This document shows, piece by piece, positions 1-10,900 of a stretch of DNA of 64,000 nucleotides. The translations under genes and the position numbers were made by a program. The stretch covers positions 981,457 through 1,045,456 of the forward strand of contig JAJEKB010020812.1 in the NCBI GenBank assembly GCA_022393335.1, written 5' to 3'. Position 1 is the first letter of the stretch. The number at the start of each line of letters is the position of its first letter. This DNA is from Macrotrachela quadricornifera. Lineage: Eukaryota; Rotifera; Eurotatoria; Philodinida; Philodinidae. Under the pieces are notes generated by a model. It was given only the letters and a program-made list of their open reading frames with translations. It was not told the origin of the DNA and searched no databases.

Positions 1-210
1 TTCATGTTACAGGCTAAAACTCTAATATAGTATTTACAACTCAAAACAAGAGTCCTAGAGGAGGATCGATCTTTCAGAATTTTTCATACATTATTGAAAG
101 ACACCTTATGCTCAAGTGTAACGGTAAATATATTTAATTCTGTTGATGACAAGTGGAGACGCGGTTTTGAGTTGTAAATACTATATTAGAGTTTTAGCCT
201 GTAACATGAA
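1..210. repeat. Foldback element with perfect 47-bp terminal inverted repeats
   Basis: Bases 1-47 are the exact reverse complement of 164-210 (outer end TTCATGTTACAGGC). The 116-bp centre is not palindromic and has no coding potential. This is the structure of a short non-autonomous foldback element or MITE. The element touches the window edge, so a left target duplication cannot be checked. Confidence 0.8.
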
Positions 211-221
211 ATAAACCAAAG

Positions 222-487
222 ACTTGAATAACGATATATTGATCTAAGATTTTCCCCATTGATCGTTCTATTTATGAGTAAAATTTTCTGAAAATTTCAG
301 CTCAAAAGAACGTTTCTTTTCAAAAATATGAAAGACCTAAAAATCAGAATTTTTAAGAGAGGTAATTTTGCAGACTTTCATATCTTGGAAGGAAATGTTC
401 TTTTGAATTGAAATTTTCACAAGAATTTACTGACAAATAGAACGATCAGTAAGAAAAATCTTAAATCAATATGTCGTTATTCAAGAT
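222..487. repeat. Imperfect inverted repeat (foldback)
   Basis: A left arm of about 110 bp (from 222, CTTGAATAACGATATATTGA) is matched with scattered mismatches by the reverse complement of about 378-487. The arms can be followed through the GATCGTTCTATT and CAAAAGAACGTTTC blocks, leaving a loop of about 50 bp. It sits 11 bp from the preceding foldback element but has unrelated sequence. It is probably an older MITE or hairpin-forming repeat. Confidence 0.65.
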
Positions 488-760
488 TTCGGTATGTCCC
501 GTACCATATGCTAAAGTTCCAAAAAAATACATACAACTAAGAACAAGAGACATAAAGGAAATTAATCTTATAGAATTTGCATATCTCATAGAGATCTACA
601 CGTTGCACGAAGGCCGAATTCGAAAGAGATAGGGCAGTTAAAAACGCTCCCTCATGCGGGCAATGGGTAAAATGACACTGGAAGTCTCTAATCCGAATAT
701 ATCTCTATTTAGTTAGATGTTTGGAAAACTTTTTAATACCAAATTGAAGTTTATGATATC
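488..760. other. Non-coding spacer
   Basis: No convincing reading frame, RNA gene or repeat was seen between the foldback element and the minisatellite. Confidence 0.5.
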
Positions 761-969
761 TCATGGAATCAGACAGAATCACGTAGAATCATGTGGAATC
801 ACATAGAATCACGTGGAATCACATAGAATCACATAGAATCATTTGGAATCGATGGAATCACTTAGAATCAATAGAATCACACAGAATCACTCGGAATCAC
901 TCAGAATCATTTAGAATCATTTGGAATCAATAGAATCATGGAATCATGGGATCAGCTGTTTCCCCCTTG
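761..969. repeat. GGAATCA minisatellite with conserved right terminus
   Basis: About twenty degenerate copies of a 9-11 bp unit (GTGGAATCAC / ATAGAATCAC) run to about 955 and stop at TGTTTCCCCCTTG (957-969). The same 13-bp terminus borders GGAGTCA-unit arrays at 26677-26770 (same orientation) and 19850-20000 (reverse complement of the terminus). The array plus terminus therefore behaves like one dispersed element. Confidence 0.75.
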
Positions 970-1086
970 AAAAATATTCTCTTTCTTGTAGAGAAGAGTC
1001 TTGCAAACATAAATTGTCTGCTTGCTTGCTTGTATGTCCGCACAAGGTCAAAAAAACATTTTATTAATATTTTCTAAAAAACCTAA

Positions 1087-1500
1087 CCAAAGGGTAATTG
1101 GGGTTGAGGAATCCGAATCTGGTGTTAGTTTTTTAAAATTTTTTTGAGGATCATTTTTTTACACAAAGGATCACTTTTTTTGCAAAAAAAAAATTTTTAT
1201 AAGGGTTCACCGAAGGGTAATCGGGATCAAGGAATCCGAATCTGACGTTAGTTTTTTCGAAATTTTTTTCGGATCCACTTTTTTTGCAAAAAAAAAATTT
1301 TTATAAGGGTTGACCGAAGAGTAATCGGGGTCGAGGAATTCAAATCTGAAGTCAGTTGCCTAAAAATATTTTGAAGCTCAATTTTTCAAACAAAGGAGAC
1401 ATTTTTAATAAAAAGCATTTATTTTTAATGAGGTTTGGTCAAAGGCAGTTGTGGTCGAGGAACTTGAATCTGACTTTGGTTTTCTTAATTTTATAAATGA
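1087..1500. repeat. Diverged tandem repeat, about 104-125 bp unit, four copies
   Basis: Four copies of a module beginning near CCRAAGGGTAAT and running through GAGGAATCCGAATCTG start at about 1087, 1210, 1314 and 1439. Each is followed by T-rich and A-rich runs. The second and third copies are closest to each other. No coding potential is seen; it may be part of a degenerate transposon terminus or a satellite. Confidence 0.6.
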
Positions 1501-2442
1501 ATAGCTTGACGGTAGTTTAGAAACACGATTTCTACGAGAAAGAGCTGAGCGAATCTTTAAACGAGCGTTACTTGTAAGATTATATAGGATTTTAAAGCTT
1601 TATTTTTATAGGATCACCCATTCCTATATAGGACATTTACAGGATATCCATTTTGAATTAGTTTCGAGTTTTTTTGGTAGAAACTTTAGTTAAGGCAGTG
1701 ATAGAACTGAAAGGTGCACTCCTTCTTCAATACCTTACCAGGTAACTTTAGTAAAAATATAGTAATAAACCGGTAAAACTATTAAAACAACACTGTTGTT
1801 AGATTGCTCCCCATCGTCTATTGGAACAATCAAGATCATTCGATTCACAAAGAGGACATTAAAATGTTTTTGTTGGCTTTCCGTGTTGTAAGCATTTATT
1901 TAATCTAATTCCATTGGCATCTGTTCGACTTAACCAGCTTTGATAAAATATTGAATCTCAAGGCATTATTACTTAAAACATAAAGTATATCAATTAAATG
2001 TGGTTTTGAACAAAAACTGTCTCAAACGAAGAAAAATTTTATAACAGGAGTTTTGGCACAATTCTAAGTTTTGTATAGCATATAAATAATTGAAATTCCT
2101 ATAAGAGATACAATATAATTCGAAAAATAGAACTGATCATCTCAGGGCTGCCAACTGTTTATTTTGAAATGGGGTTTACCAGAACTGGAATGAGGTAAAA
2201 TTGGCGCATAATCTTTTTATGATGGGATACATCGCTAAGGTACATAGTTCACTTTTCTGAAATGGAAGGTTTTTATTGGAAAACCTTATAAAAGGACACC
2301 TTCCTTATAAAAAACAATATTCTACTTGACATTCTGATAGAATCACTTTATTGTTCATCTTTTTACAAAGAAAAGCACCTTTACAGGTAAATTATAATTT
2401 TGAAAACAATTTAATCAACAAACAAAAATAGAAAATTTTATA
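1501..2442. other. Non-coding, repeat-derived spacer
   Basis: No gene seen. A short block near 1540-1570 (GAGCGAATC...GAGCGTTACT) recurs in similar form near 39993-40023, so part of this spacer is an old dispersed repeat. Confidence 0.4.
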
Positions 2443-2531
2443 TTAATCCTTTACGATCGGATGTACCCTAAAGGTGATATTTTCTCGTAGGGGGTAGGGT
2501 GTTTTGCGAATATCCGGGTGTAAAGGATTAA
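2443..2531. mobile_element. 89-bp piggyBac-type MITE
   Basis: The element is bounded by TTAA on both sides. Its ends are inverted repeats: TCCTTTAC after the left TTAA and GTAAAGGA before the right one, and a CGGAT / ATCCG pair lies further in. A TTAA target duplication with CCTTT-type ends is the hallmark of piggyBac transposition, and the same end type bounds the elements at 54997-57057 and 57226-57788. It has no coding capacity. Confidence 0.65.
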
Positions 2532-4121
2532 GTTATGTTAAATATTGGATCAGCAAACACAAGGTTTTCTAATACCACTATACTTTACTGAATGTCGGAC
2601 GCAATGAATTAATTCAAGCTCATTCTGAAAAAGCGTAAAAAATCATCCATTACACTTGAACTTACAGTTCAGTCTTATTTTTCATTCAGCAGTCTCAAGT
2701 AAGCAGGTATAGTGGTTCATTAGCCAGTTCTTTGAGAACATATTTCACTGTAAAAGCCTCTAGAAAAATGACAGAAATCTATTATAGAATGTAACTTAGT
2801 CTTATTAGGAGATCGATTTACGAGAGTCAGATTCGTCCTATATTTCATATCGTCTTCGATGTGAAAATAGTCAAACCACAAATATTTTAAAAGAGCTACA
2901 AAATATAGAAACTCTAAATATGAAGGAAATACAATATAATCAACATAATAGTCAATGAATTCGAAGCGATATCTCTCATAGGTCTTCTTTGAAAACGTTT
3001 ATAGTCACTAGACACTTATGCGTTATCGATGCAATTTAGATATAATTTCGAGAGCAGTAAAACTTTATATTTTTATTTTTTTTTATTGTGAGTCATAAAA
3101 AATTCTCTTCTGTTTTATTGCCATCGGATAAGCGGCATTTTATGGTATGTTTGGAGGAGTCACTTTTTTGTATTAATCAGTACAATAATCACTGTTTTAG
3201 CGTCTATAAACTGCACATTATTCTAATATTGGTTCCAAAATAGAAGAGACTTTAGTATTTTTCGAATCACTTTTGAACAGAACAAGAAGGAGGGCTGCGG
3301 TTTTCATCATTCGAAAGAGAAATGTTGGGGCTATCGAAATATATAAAAACCATTATTTTTCAAAAAACCTAACTAGGGTTTTCTGTAGACCCAGATTTTT
3401 AGAAAACCGGGATATTGAAACTTTCCATTACACTTTTTATTCTGATGATGCCCGTGGATAGCCCAAGCTTTTTTCTATCGAATGAAATCAACCCGACCTT
3501 TTTATCACTTTCCATTGAGAAACTAGAGCTTGCGCACTGGAAGCCGTTTTAGGCACGGTTTTTGACCTACTCAAAGTAGTTTTTCAAGGGTAAAGATATC
3601 CATATTCAAGAATGGTAAGTTTTAGACTATTTGGAACATCATGAGATCATTTTAACTATTCTATCTAGCCTTGCTACTACTATTATTACAGCTCAGCATA
3701 AGTATAGGAGCGTTAGTAGCGACAAATTCGATAAAGAAACACTTCAGATCATCTATAATTTGTTTTTTCTTTGGCTTCACGACTATTTTGCTATAAGATT
3801 TTGTTGCTATCCATTGTCAGGTGGTGCTATGACCTTCAGCTTTGGTTAGAACACAGTTATCTCTCCCTAGATCGTGCAGATTCACTCTATGTATTCGTAC
3901 TATCTTTTTCAGGTCTTTGTAATCACTCTCTCTTTGTTTCATGATATCCATCTCTCTTTTCTATAAATGTATTAGTTTATCGCTCCGGCCTATAAATAGA
4001 CTGGTTTCAGTTTGAATAAAGTATACAATATTCAACAGCATTACGCTCATCTTATCATCCAGTCCACGCTCTAGAGTTAAACACCTTCATACCACATTCT
4101 TAATTTCAATTACCAAGAACA
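2532..4121. other. Non-coding spacer with a dispersed-repeat motif
   Basis: Small frames here (for example 3273-3461 and 3631-3849) resemble no protein family I recognise. Bases 3289-3321 carry the GGGCTGCGGTTTTCATCATT module also found inside or at the ends of elements near 41.1, 41.5, 44.0, 44.5, 49.9 and 50.2 kb. Confidence 0.4.
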
Positions 4122-4773
4122 ATGCCAAAAGGTGAAGATTTGAAGTCAAATGTGAAGCAATCGATTTTCCGCGTTATTAAGTTTGTCGAAAGTGAAAAAG
4201 AAGGAAATGTTATTCTTTTATACAATACGACTGGAAGATTGGAAGCTATGCTTGGCGTTTCCAGAGCGACTGTTTTCAGTTTACGAAATGAAATGCATAG
4301 CTTGGAGGATGAAGAAACAGACGTTGACGAAGATAAAGTAAAGTTAAGACAACGAACAGTATCAGAAACATCAATATTGCCAAAGACTTCGTGAAGAAAG
4401 CGCAAGCTTTCAGTGAATGTTCCAGTAGCAGGTGCACCTAGAAAGAATGGACATAGTGGAAGAAAAGCAATTCAGCTGACTGAGCAACAACAAGACCAAA
4501 TCAGGTAACGCATCATCGGATCTTGAACTTTCTTACATTTTTTTTTGTTGTAGGTATAATTTCCATTTGATGTTAGCTGAAAAGTTGTATCCGACTACGG
4601 CAAAATTGCTACGTAGTCTGCAAGAAAACGATCCCACCTTTCCCATTCCAAGTAAAACAAGCTTGTGGCGGTGGATGAAGCAGCTTGGCTTTGAATATAA
4701 GAGAATCTCGAAAATTTTAATTCCATTAGATTCTGTAGGCTTTATGTGTGAGGTTCTCCTTTTGGAGATATAG
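4122..4773 (+). pseudogene. Tc/mariner (IS630)-like transposase, N-terminal remnant
   Basis: Two exons are readable: 4122-4504 and 4554 onward, with a 49-bp GT-AG intron that keeps frame (phase 2). The product begins MPKGEDLK and has a helix-turn-helix-like stretch (LGVSRATVFSLRNEM). A second HTH-like region, PSKTSLWRWMKQLGFEYKR, is of the kind that precedes the DDE domain in Tc1/IS630-type transposases. An in-frame TGA lies at 4392-4394. The catalytic DDE domain is absent because the LTR of a retrotransposon begins at 4747, so the last codons to the stop at 4771-4773 are LTR sequence. No continuation of the DDE domain was found beyond the far LTR. The family is assigned from motifs only. Confidence 0.5.
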
Positions 4774-5297
4774 CTAATGGCTTCTACCACCGTAATCCAC
4801 GTAGGCAGAAATACTAAATCCAGGATCTTAGCCTGCTAATCTTGAGAAAACTCACAATAAAATGCCTACCATATGTATATAATACAATATATTGAATGAT
4901 GATAATCAACAATAATAATTTTATTGATGAAAATCAATAAAATATAACAAGCAATAATGTATAAGATAACAAAGAGGAAGAGGACAACAACACCAAAAAC
5001 AGGAGACAAAAAAAAAGCGACATACATATATATATAAGTCACAAGAAAAAACAAAAACACAATAGAGAAAATAGAATAACACAATAATAGAAAAAATGAA
5101 ATGACGCAACAAAAGGTCATCAAGATCTCATGATAGTCAATATATCAATATGTATTGCGCAGAAAAGAAAGAAAAAATATATCTATATATGAATGATCTC
5201 TAGAACCGCACATAGGAAAGAAAGAAAAGAAACAATATGCGTGTGTATATGTTAAATATAAGTTAGCGTCATCAAGTAGCATCTAATGACGCTAACA
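4747..5297 (-). repeat. 3' LTR
   Basis: 551-bp direct copy of 13973-14549. On the plus strand both begin TGTGAG and end ATCTAATGACGCTAACA. Matching blocks include the GGAGATATAG/GGGATATAG start, the TTTATTGATGAAAATCAATAAA block (reverse complement contains AATAAA) and the terminal GTTAGCGTCAT palindrome. It interrupts the transposase remnant to its left. Confidence 0.9.
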
Positions 5298-5312
5298 CCT
5301 CGCTCTCTCCGC
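5298..5312 (-). other. Polypurine tract
   Basis: On the element strand the 15 bases immediately before the 3' LTR read GCGGAGAGAGCGAGG. This is the purine-rich position where plus-strand DNA synthesis starts in LTR elements. Confidence 0.6.
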
Positions 5313-5516
5313 GGAAATGGATGAGCAAACGTCGGCCCACCCTAATGGGAAAGCCAACAGAACAAACAGATCCGCGGTCGAGAAGAAAGATGCACGCATT
5401 CATTAAATGTCATAAACACAAACACATTTTTAAAAAAAACTTTTTTTTTTTGTGAACAATAGAGTAACTACTATAACAAACTGTAACAACAAACACACAA
5501 CAAAAACAGTAATATG

Positions 5517-6635
5517 TCATTGTTGAGATGAAATCCAAGCATGATAACTGCGTTCATCGAAATCGGTAAGCGATAATTCTGTGTCAGCATCTTGATAATG
5601 ATTAGCATTATGAAATCGAATACGTAATTGATGATGATGAATTTCGGGTAAGCGACTAAATTTAATATGCTTATATTTTAGATAAGCCTTAAGGTGAGAT
5701 AACTGCCAAACACGAGCAATAGGTCGCTTGACAGTTAACGTTAATCGTCTTTGTTTCATCTTGTCATGTCGTTTCTTATTACGACACGTTATGGCGATGC
5801 GTGTACGACGATGAGTATGAGAAGATTGAGTTCGTGAACTAATTACATCTTTGAAATATCGTTGAATAGCATTCCATAGAAAAGGTAAATGTTCAAGATG
5901 AACATGCATACGATCATGACTAAGATGAACATCGGTAATAGGAAGATCAAGAGCTGTAAACTTTTTTGAAGATGCTAATTCTTTAATAAGATTATTGTAA
6001 TGGTTCAAATTCGATAATAATGAAGACAGTTTGAGACAAGGAAATACAGAAACGACAGTTATATCAGTTTTACGTTTAAGATGAGGATGTTGAAATCGAA
6101 TTCGATGAATAACATCATCGACTTGTTCGATTATCTGATACGCGAATGTGTTGCGAATTGAATTAGTCCCAATAAGAAACAAGACCCCGGTACACTTTGA
6201 TAGAATAGAGGAAATAGAAGAAGAAAGAAGTAAGGATCTAGTACACAATTGAGAATTATCTGTATTTGCCCATTGTAGACCAGAAAAAGGTTTCGTAATA
6301 AGTTTATATTTTGGTGTTGTGACGATAGGTGGGAAATATTTACCATGACTATCACTTAAAATGAGAAAAGTTGGAAGATCATGAACAACATCATGTGGCA
6401 CAGAATTTAATTGTATTGATGAATTGATGTTTGATGATGGGACAGATGTTTTAGTCATATAAAAATAAAGATCAGTAGATGCAAGAAGATCTTTAAGTGC
6501 ATGTGTAGTTAAAGATTCTCGAGTATGAAAAACAAATTCTGTGGCACGTTGTAGAGACCATATCGAATTTTTGGATTTATATGGTCGAATGTCGTGTGGA
6601 CAAATACAAGAATTATAATCCGAATTAATGTCCAT
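5517..6635 (-). CDS. Retrotransposon ORF3, C-terminal part: SGNH/GDSL-hydrolase-like
   Basis: Frame of 372 codons after gag-pol. Its middle has the block order of SGNH hydrolases: ILSDSHG (block I, nucleophile Ser context), GTNSIRN (block III-like, GxND replaced by GTNS), and a D...H pair in LSHDRMHVHLEH (block V). Such GDSL/SGNH ORFs are known as ORF1 in some LINEs and ORF3 in bdelloid LTR elements, where a membrane or lipid esterase role has been proposed. The first 60 residues look different: WSLQRATEFVF and HALKDLLAS resemble the end of a DEDDy exonuclease domain (the last Tyr/His-xxx-Asp motif). The frame directly continues that of 6681-7577, separated by one TAA at 6681-6683, so both are parts of one ORF3. 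Esterase activity is inference. Confidence 0.6.
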   Translation of the reverse strand: MDINSDYNSCICPHDIRPYKSKNSIWSLQRATEFVFHTRESLTTHALKDLLASTDLYFYMTKTSVPSSNINSSIQLNSVPHDVVHDLPTFLILSDSHGKYFPPIVTTPKYKLITKPFSGLQWANTDNSQLCTRSLLLSSSISSILSKCTGVLFLIGTNSIRNTFAYQIIEQVDDVIHRIRFQHPHLKRKTDITVVSVFPCLKLSSLLSNLNHYNNLIKELASSKKFTALDLPITDVHLSHDRMHVHLEHLPFLWNAIQRYFKDVISSRTQSSHTHRRTRIAITCRNKKRHDKMKQRRLTLTVKRPIARVWQLSHLKAYLKYKHIKFSRLPEIHHHQLRIRFHNANHYQDADTELSLTDFDERSYHAWISSQQ

Positions 6636-6680
6636 TGAATCAAATTCGCTATTAAGATCATTGGACTTGACAAGACATAT

Positions 6681-7577
6681 TTAAATATCGTCGGGTTCAG
6701 GTTCATCAAATTCAGGTTGATGAAGAATCAGACATTCCGGTGTATGTGGATGTGTTACATTCCAATAATCAGTAAATTTTGTTTGAAGATTTACACTATT
6801 GCTAATTATAGATAAATCGAAAAGATTAAATTGATCAAAAGATTTTAATTCTTTATGAACATCTCCCCAAGCCATAATGATATTTGTTGATGAGAATATT
6901 TGATGACATAAAGTTTGTATTAAGCGAAATAATGATGTTGAAGAATGAGGTAAACGTTGTAGTGCAATAATCAAAATTGTTGAAAAATTTTTCTCATGAA
7001 TAGCTTGAATTTGTAATGAGGCTGGTACTGAATGTGGATATTGACGAGTAGTTTTGTCGGATTCAGTGTTAATAGTAAATAAATGAACGTCTTTAATCTT
7101 AAAAAGTAAACCTTGAAGGTGAGTTTCAGGTGTGCGATGATGAATGTAAACTGGTGGATCACAATTTGTTGTATGTGAATAAAAATGATCCATCGATGAT
7201 AATAAATGTTGATTATGTTGAGCTTTTTGTTCAGTTTTTTGCCATTTATTTCGTTTTTTCGACGACAAATGCGATAGACAATTCGTTGGATTTCTGTTTA
7301 AGAAGCATTCATGAGGATTCATAATCGGTTGGTGATAAGAATAAGTTGATTGACTGATTCTAGAATCATTCGAATGGCTATTGTACTCCGAAAAATATGG
7401 AGACAACAAATTCGAACGAAAAGAATCAACAGGAAAATTCAACACATTAGACTGATAGTCGGTATGAAATTGATTAGACGAAAACTGACTCATCAGTGTA
7501 GGTGGAAAATTTGTGTATGGTGGTGGTGGAGGAAATGTATGATCGTAATTGAAAAACATTGAATTACGAAAAGACAT
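6681..7577 (-). CDS. Retrotransposon ORF3, N-terminal part: DEDDy-exonuclease-like
   Basis: Frame of 298 codons between pol and the SGNH part. It starts with a proline- and Asn/Ser-rich low-complexity region (MSFRNSMFFNYDH, PPPPPY). From about residue 165 it has the pattern of 3'-5' DEDDy exonucleases: a beta strand with FTINTESD where DTE is expected, PASLQIQAIH, ILIIALQRLP, and AWGDVHKEL with the second acidic position. The first catalytic Asp is Asn here, so this copy may be inactive. The final motif appears only downstream of the TAA at 6681-6683, in the same frame. DEDDy exonuclease ORF3s are reported in bdelloid LTR and Penelope-like elements. Assignment rests on motif spacing alone. 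Confidence 0.5.
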   Translation of the reverse strand: MSFRNSMFFNYDHTFPPPPPYTNFPPTLMSQFSSNQFHTDYQSNVLNFPVDSFRSNLLSPYFSEYNSHSNDSRISQSTYSYHQPIMNPHECFLNRNPTNCLSHLSSKKRNKWQKTEQKAQHNQHLLSSMDHFYSHTTNCDPPVYIHHRTPETHLQGLLFKIKDVHLFTINTESDKTTRQYPHSVPASLQIQAIHEKNFSTILIIALQRLPHSSTSLFRLIQTLCHQIFSSTNIIMAWGDVHKELKSFDQFNLFDLSIISNSVNLQTKFTDYWNVTHPHTPECLILHQPEFDEPEPDDI

Positions 7578-7941
7578 AATAGAAAATCGAAGGAAAGACG
7601 TGAATGTGATAAAGAGAGTTGAGTAAATGTAACTGAAAAAAAATTTTTTTTTTGTTTTTTTTTATGAGTTCTAGAAGAAAAATAAAAAAATTTTGTATTA
7701 GATTCCGAACCATGAATTCACTTCTAAGAAACAGATTATACTTAAACGGATAACTCTTAATGCAAACTCAAGGCGCCATGGGTTCATATATCCAGATAAG
7801 GAAGATCTTACTAATTCCTCCAATTTGTCGACATAGATGGAGGCATCAAAAATCTTTCTTATAGATCTAATTACGTACGAAAATGTTACTGAATCAAAGA
7901 GACTGAATGACATGAAAAAGAATTTGTGTTGACATTCATTT
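7578..7941 (-). other. Spacer between pol and ORF3
   Basis: About 360 bp with runs of T and A. No recognised domain. It could hold the splice acceptor or promoter for ORF3, but no site is decisive. Confidence 0.4.
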
Positions 7942-10900
7942 TTAATTGATTAGAATAGGTTGTAAGTCAGCAACGTGCACTTGTGAGAATACATGACTTT
8001 CTTCATCTTGTACTTCATAAATGGGATGATTCTCTTGAGTAATCACCTTCGCAATAGGTGAAAATTTCGGATCTAATTTCCCTCGATTACCCTGAAGTCG
8101 AGTTAATACCTTATCACCAATCCGATAATGCGGATCAAGACGATTATGATCATATGCATGTTTATTATTTTGTTGTTGTAAAATTATATGGTAATATGCG
8201 GCTTGATGACATATGCGCAAGGTTTTTCTTAATTGCTCAAAATAATCATTTGGTTTGGCAAATGAAAAATGCTGTGGTCGTGTAGTAATCGGCAAGCGAG
8301 GTACACGACCGTAAAGCAACTCATAAGGTGAGTATTTAGTTGTTTTATGAATGCCAGTATTATAGGCAAAAACGACAGCCTGTAGATACTCATCCCAATT
8401 ATTATGTTGAGTATCTTGGAGCTTAGATATTTGGGGAACAAAGGTAGCGTTGAAGCGTTCAACAATACCGTCAGTTTGTGGATGATATGGAGTACTATAT
8501 ATGATTATAGCCGATAAGATTTTTAATATTCCCCATCAGTTGATTTCGAAAATGTGATCTTTGATCACTGAGAAGAACTGCTGGTACTCCATATTTACAG
8601 AAATATTCGTTAAACAACGCTTGAGCAGTGGTTTCAGTGGTGCAATTAGGAAGCGCTACGGCGGTGATATAGCAGGTGAAATAATCAGTTATTACTAAAA
8701 CATACTGATTTTCACGCGGTGTTCGTTTTATAGGGCCACAGTAGTGAATCCCAATCATGAGGAAAGGTCCCTCCGGAGGATTAATTGGACGTAAATAACC
8801 GTATTTCTTGTGTCGACTAGTATTATACTGTTTACATAAGAGGCACGATTCAATGTGACGTTTGATGGCAGATTTCATAGCGGGCCACCAATACAAGTAT
8901 TTTATTTTATTATATGTGCGTTCAAAAGAAAGATGTGCTCCTGTCATAGGGTCATCGTGACAAGCTTGTAGCAATGACTTTGTCATGGATGACGGTAAAT
9001 GTATTACTTCTATTTTTCGTTTAGAACGACGTGAAGGTGTTATCAATTTATAAACGATATTATTTTTTACCACGAATGGTAAATTACTTTTACGGATATG
9101 AATCTGTGTAAGAATATTTTGTATTATAGAATCATTTTCTTGTTCCTCTTTCAATTTACTCAAATCAAAGCGATTATATGAAGGTTTTTGTGCAGATGTA
9201 TGATTTGGCGAAGAACTCGTTTCGGCTTTATTATCTGATTGGTTCTCAGGAATATTATCGCTATCTACTTTTGTAGTAGTCGTAGTAGCACTCTGGTGTT
9301 TAGAACGAGATTTTAGAACCATCGTAGCGAGTATGTTTTTATTTTTGTTATCACGAGATGAAGATGAAAATGATACTGAAACATCCGGATGATTTTTACT
9401 TTCCAATCCATAATCAATCTCAAATAGATCATCATTCGATTCGTTAGAATATCGTGAGAGAAAGTCAGGGAGACAATTTTCACGTCCTTTTATATGTATC
9501 ACTTTGTCGATATTATACTCTTGAATTAAATGAGTAATTCGATCAACTCTCGCATTGCGGACTGTTTTTTCCATTATATGGCATAAAGGACAATGATCAG
9601 TTCGAAGAATAATATTACGACCCAACAGAAATGTGCGCATTCTAGTAAAATATTTATAGATAGCTAAAGCTTCTTTCTCAATAGCACTATATTTGGGCTC
9701 GTATGGAGTCATCAATTGAGAATGATAGTACAAGTTATGTACTTCACCATCAACTTCTTGCTGTAAAACTCCACCAATTCCAATTCCACTAGCATCAGTA
9801 GCCAACATCAAAGGTACGTTATCTACCGGATAGTGAAGAAAGAACGGTTGACTGATTAACATATTCTTAAGATCATGAAAAGCTTTTGATTGAGCGTATT
9901 TCCATTTAAAATTATGTCGCTTCTCTGTAGTCAGATTAGTTATGGCATGTAGTGGAGCAGCAACAGTAGCAAAATTAGGCAGAAACTTTATGTACCAGCT
10001 GAGAGCACCTAAAAATTTGTTTGCTTGAGCAAGCGTATACGGTTCTTTTATAGCAAGAATTGCTTCAATTTTTTCTCTCATTGGTGTTATGCACTTTTGG
10101 CTAATTGTGTGTCCTAGGTAATCAATTTGATTAGCTGCAATGACACATTTAGGTGGATTGAGGATTAAATTCTTAGTTTGAAGAGATGCCAAGACACATT
10201 CTAGATGATATAGGTGTTCATCAAACGACTTAGAAAAAACAACAATGTCGTCCAAATACACAAGGGAAAATTGACGACAGGATTTCAATGTGTCTGTCAT
10301 AACTTTCTGAAATGTAGGAGGGGAATTTTTTAATCCCATAGGCAATAAGTTAAACTGATAAAGACCAAATGGAGTAGCGAATACGGTTTTCTCTTTGTCC
10401 GCATCTCGTATTGGTATTTGATAAAAACCAGACTTGAGGTCAAGCTTTGAGAAATAGGTATAACCTTGGCCTAGTTTACGTAAAGTATCCTCCATGTTCG
10501 GTAAAGGCGAAGAATCCTTGATAGTTATCAAGTTTAACTTTTTGTAATCTACTACAAACCGAAAGGATCCATCTTTCTTTTTAACTAGGATTGCAGGTGC
10601 TGCATATGGTGAATGGGATTCTGAAATCAAACCTGCGGTTAGAAATTCTTGCATTAATCTATACATAGCCTGTTCCTTATCGGGTTGTGGATAAGGTTTA
10701 GAAGCGGGCGGATAATAAGGAACAGTATTAATAACATGATTAATGGACGTTTTGGCTATATTATATTTACTAATATCGAAGGTTTTTGAGAAGCGAGTTG
10801 ATAGAGAATATATATTAGTTCTATAGTGTGGATTTTCAATCGGTTTAACTAACGCATCGATATAATTATTGACTAATTTAATAGATGCGATTATGCTATT

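Noticed and set aside
761..969. Telomeric repeat array
   Set aside because: The unit GGARTCA is far from the bdelloid TGTGGG-type repeat and occurs internally at three loci.
4866..5123. Hydrophobic minus-strand frame as a small membrane protein
   Set aside because: It lies entirely within the 3' LTR and comes from AT-rich repeat sequence.
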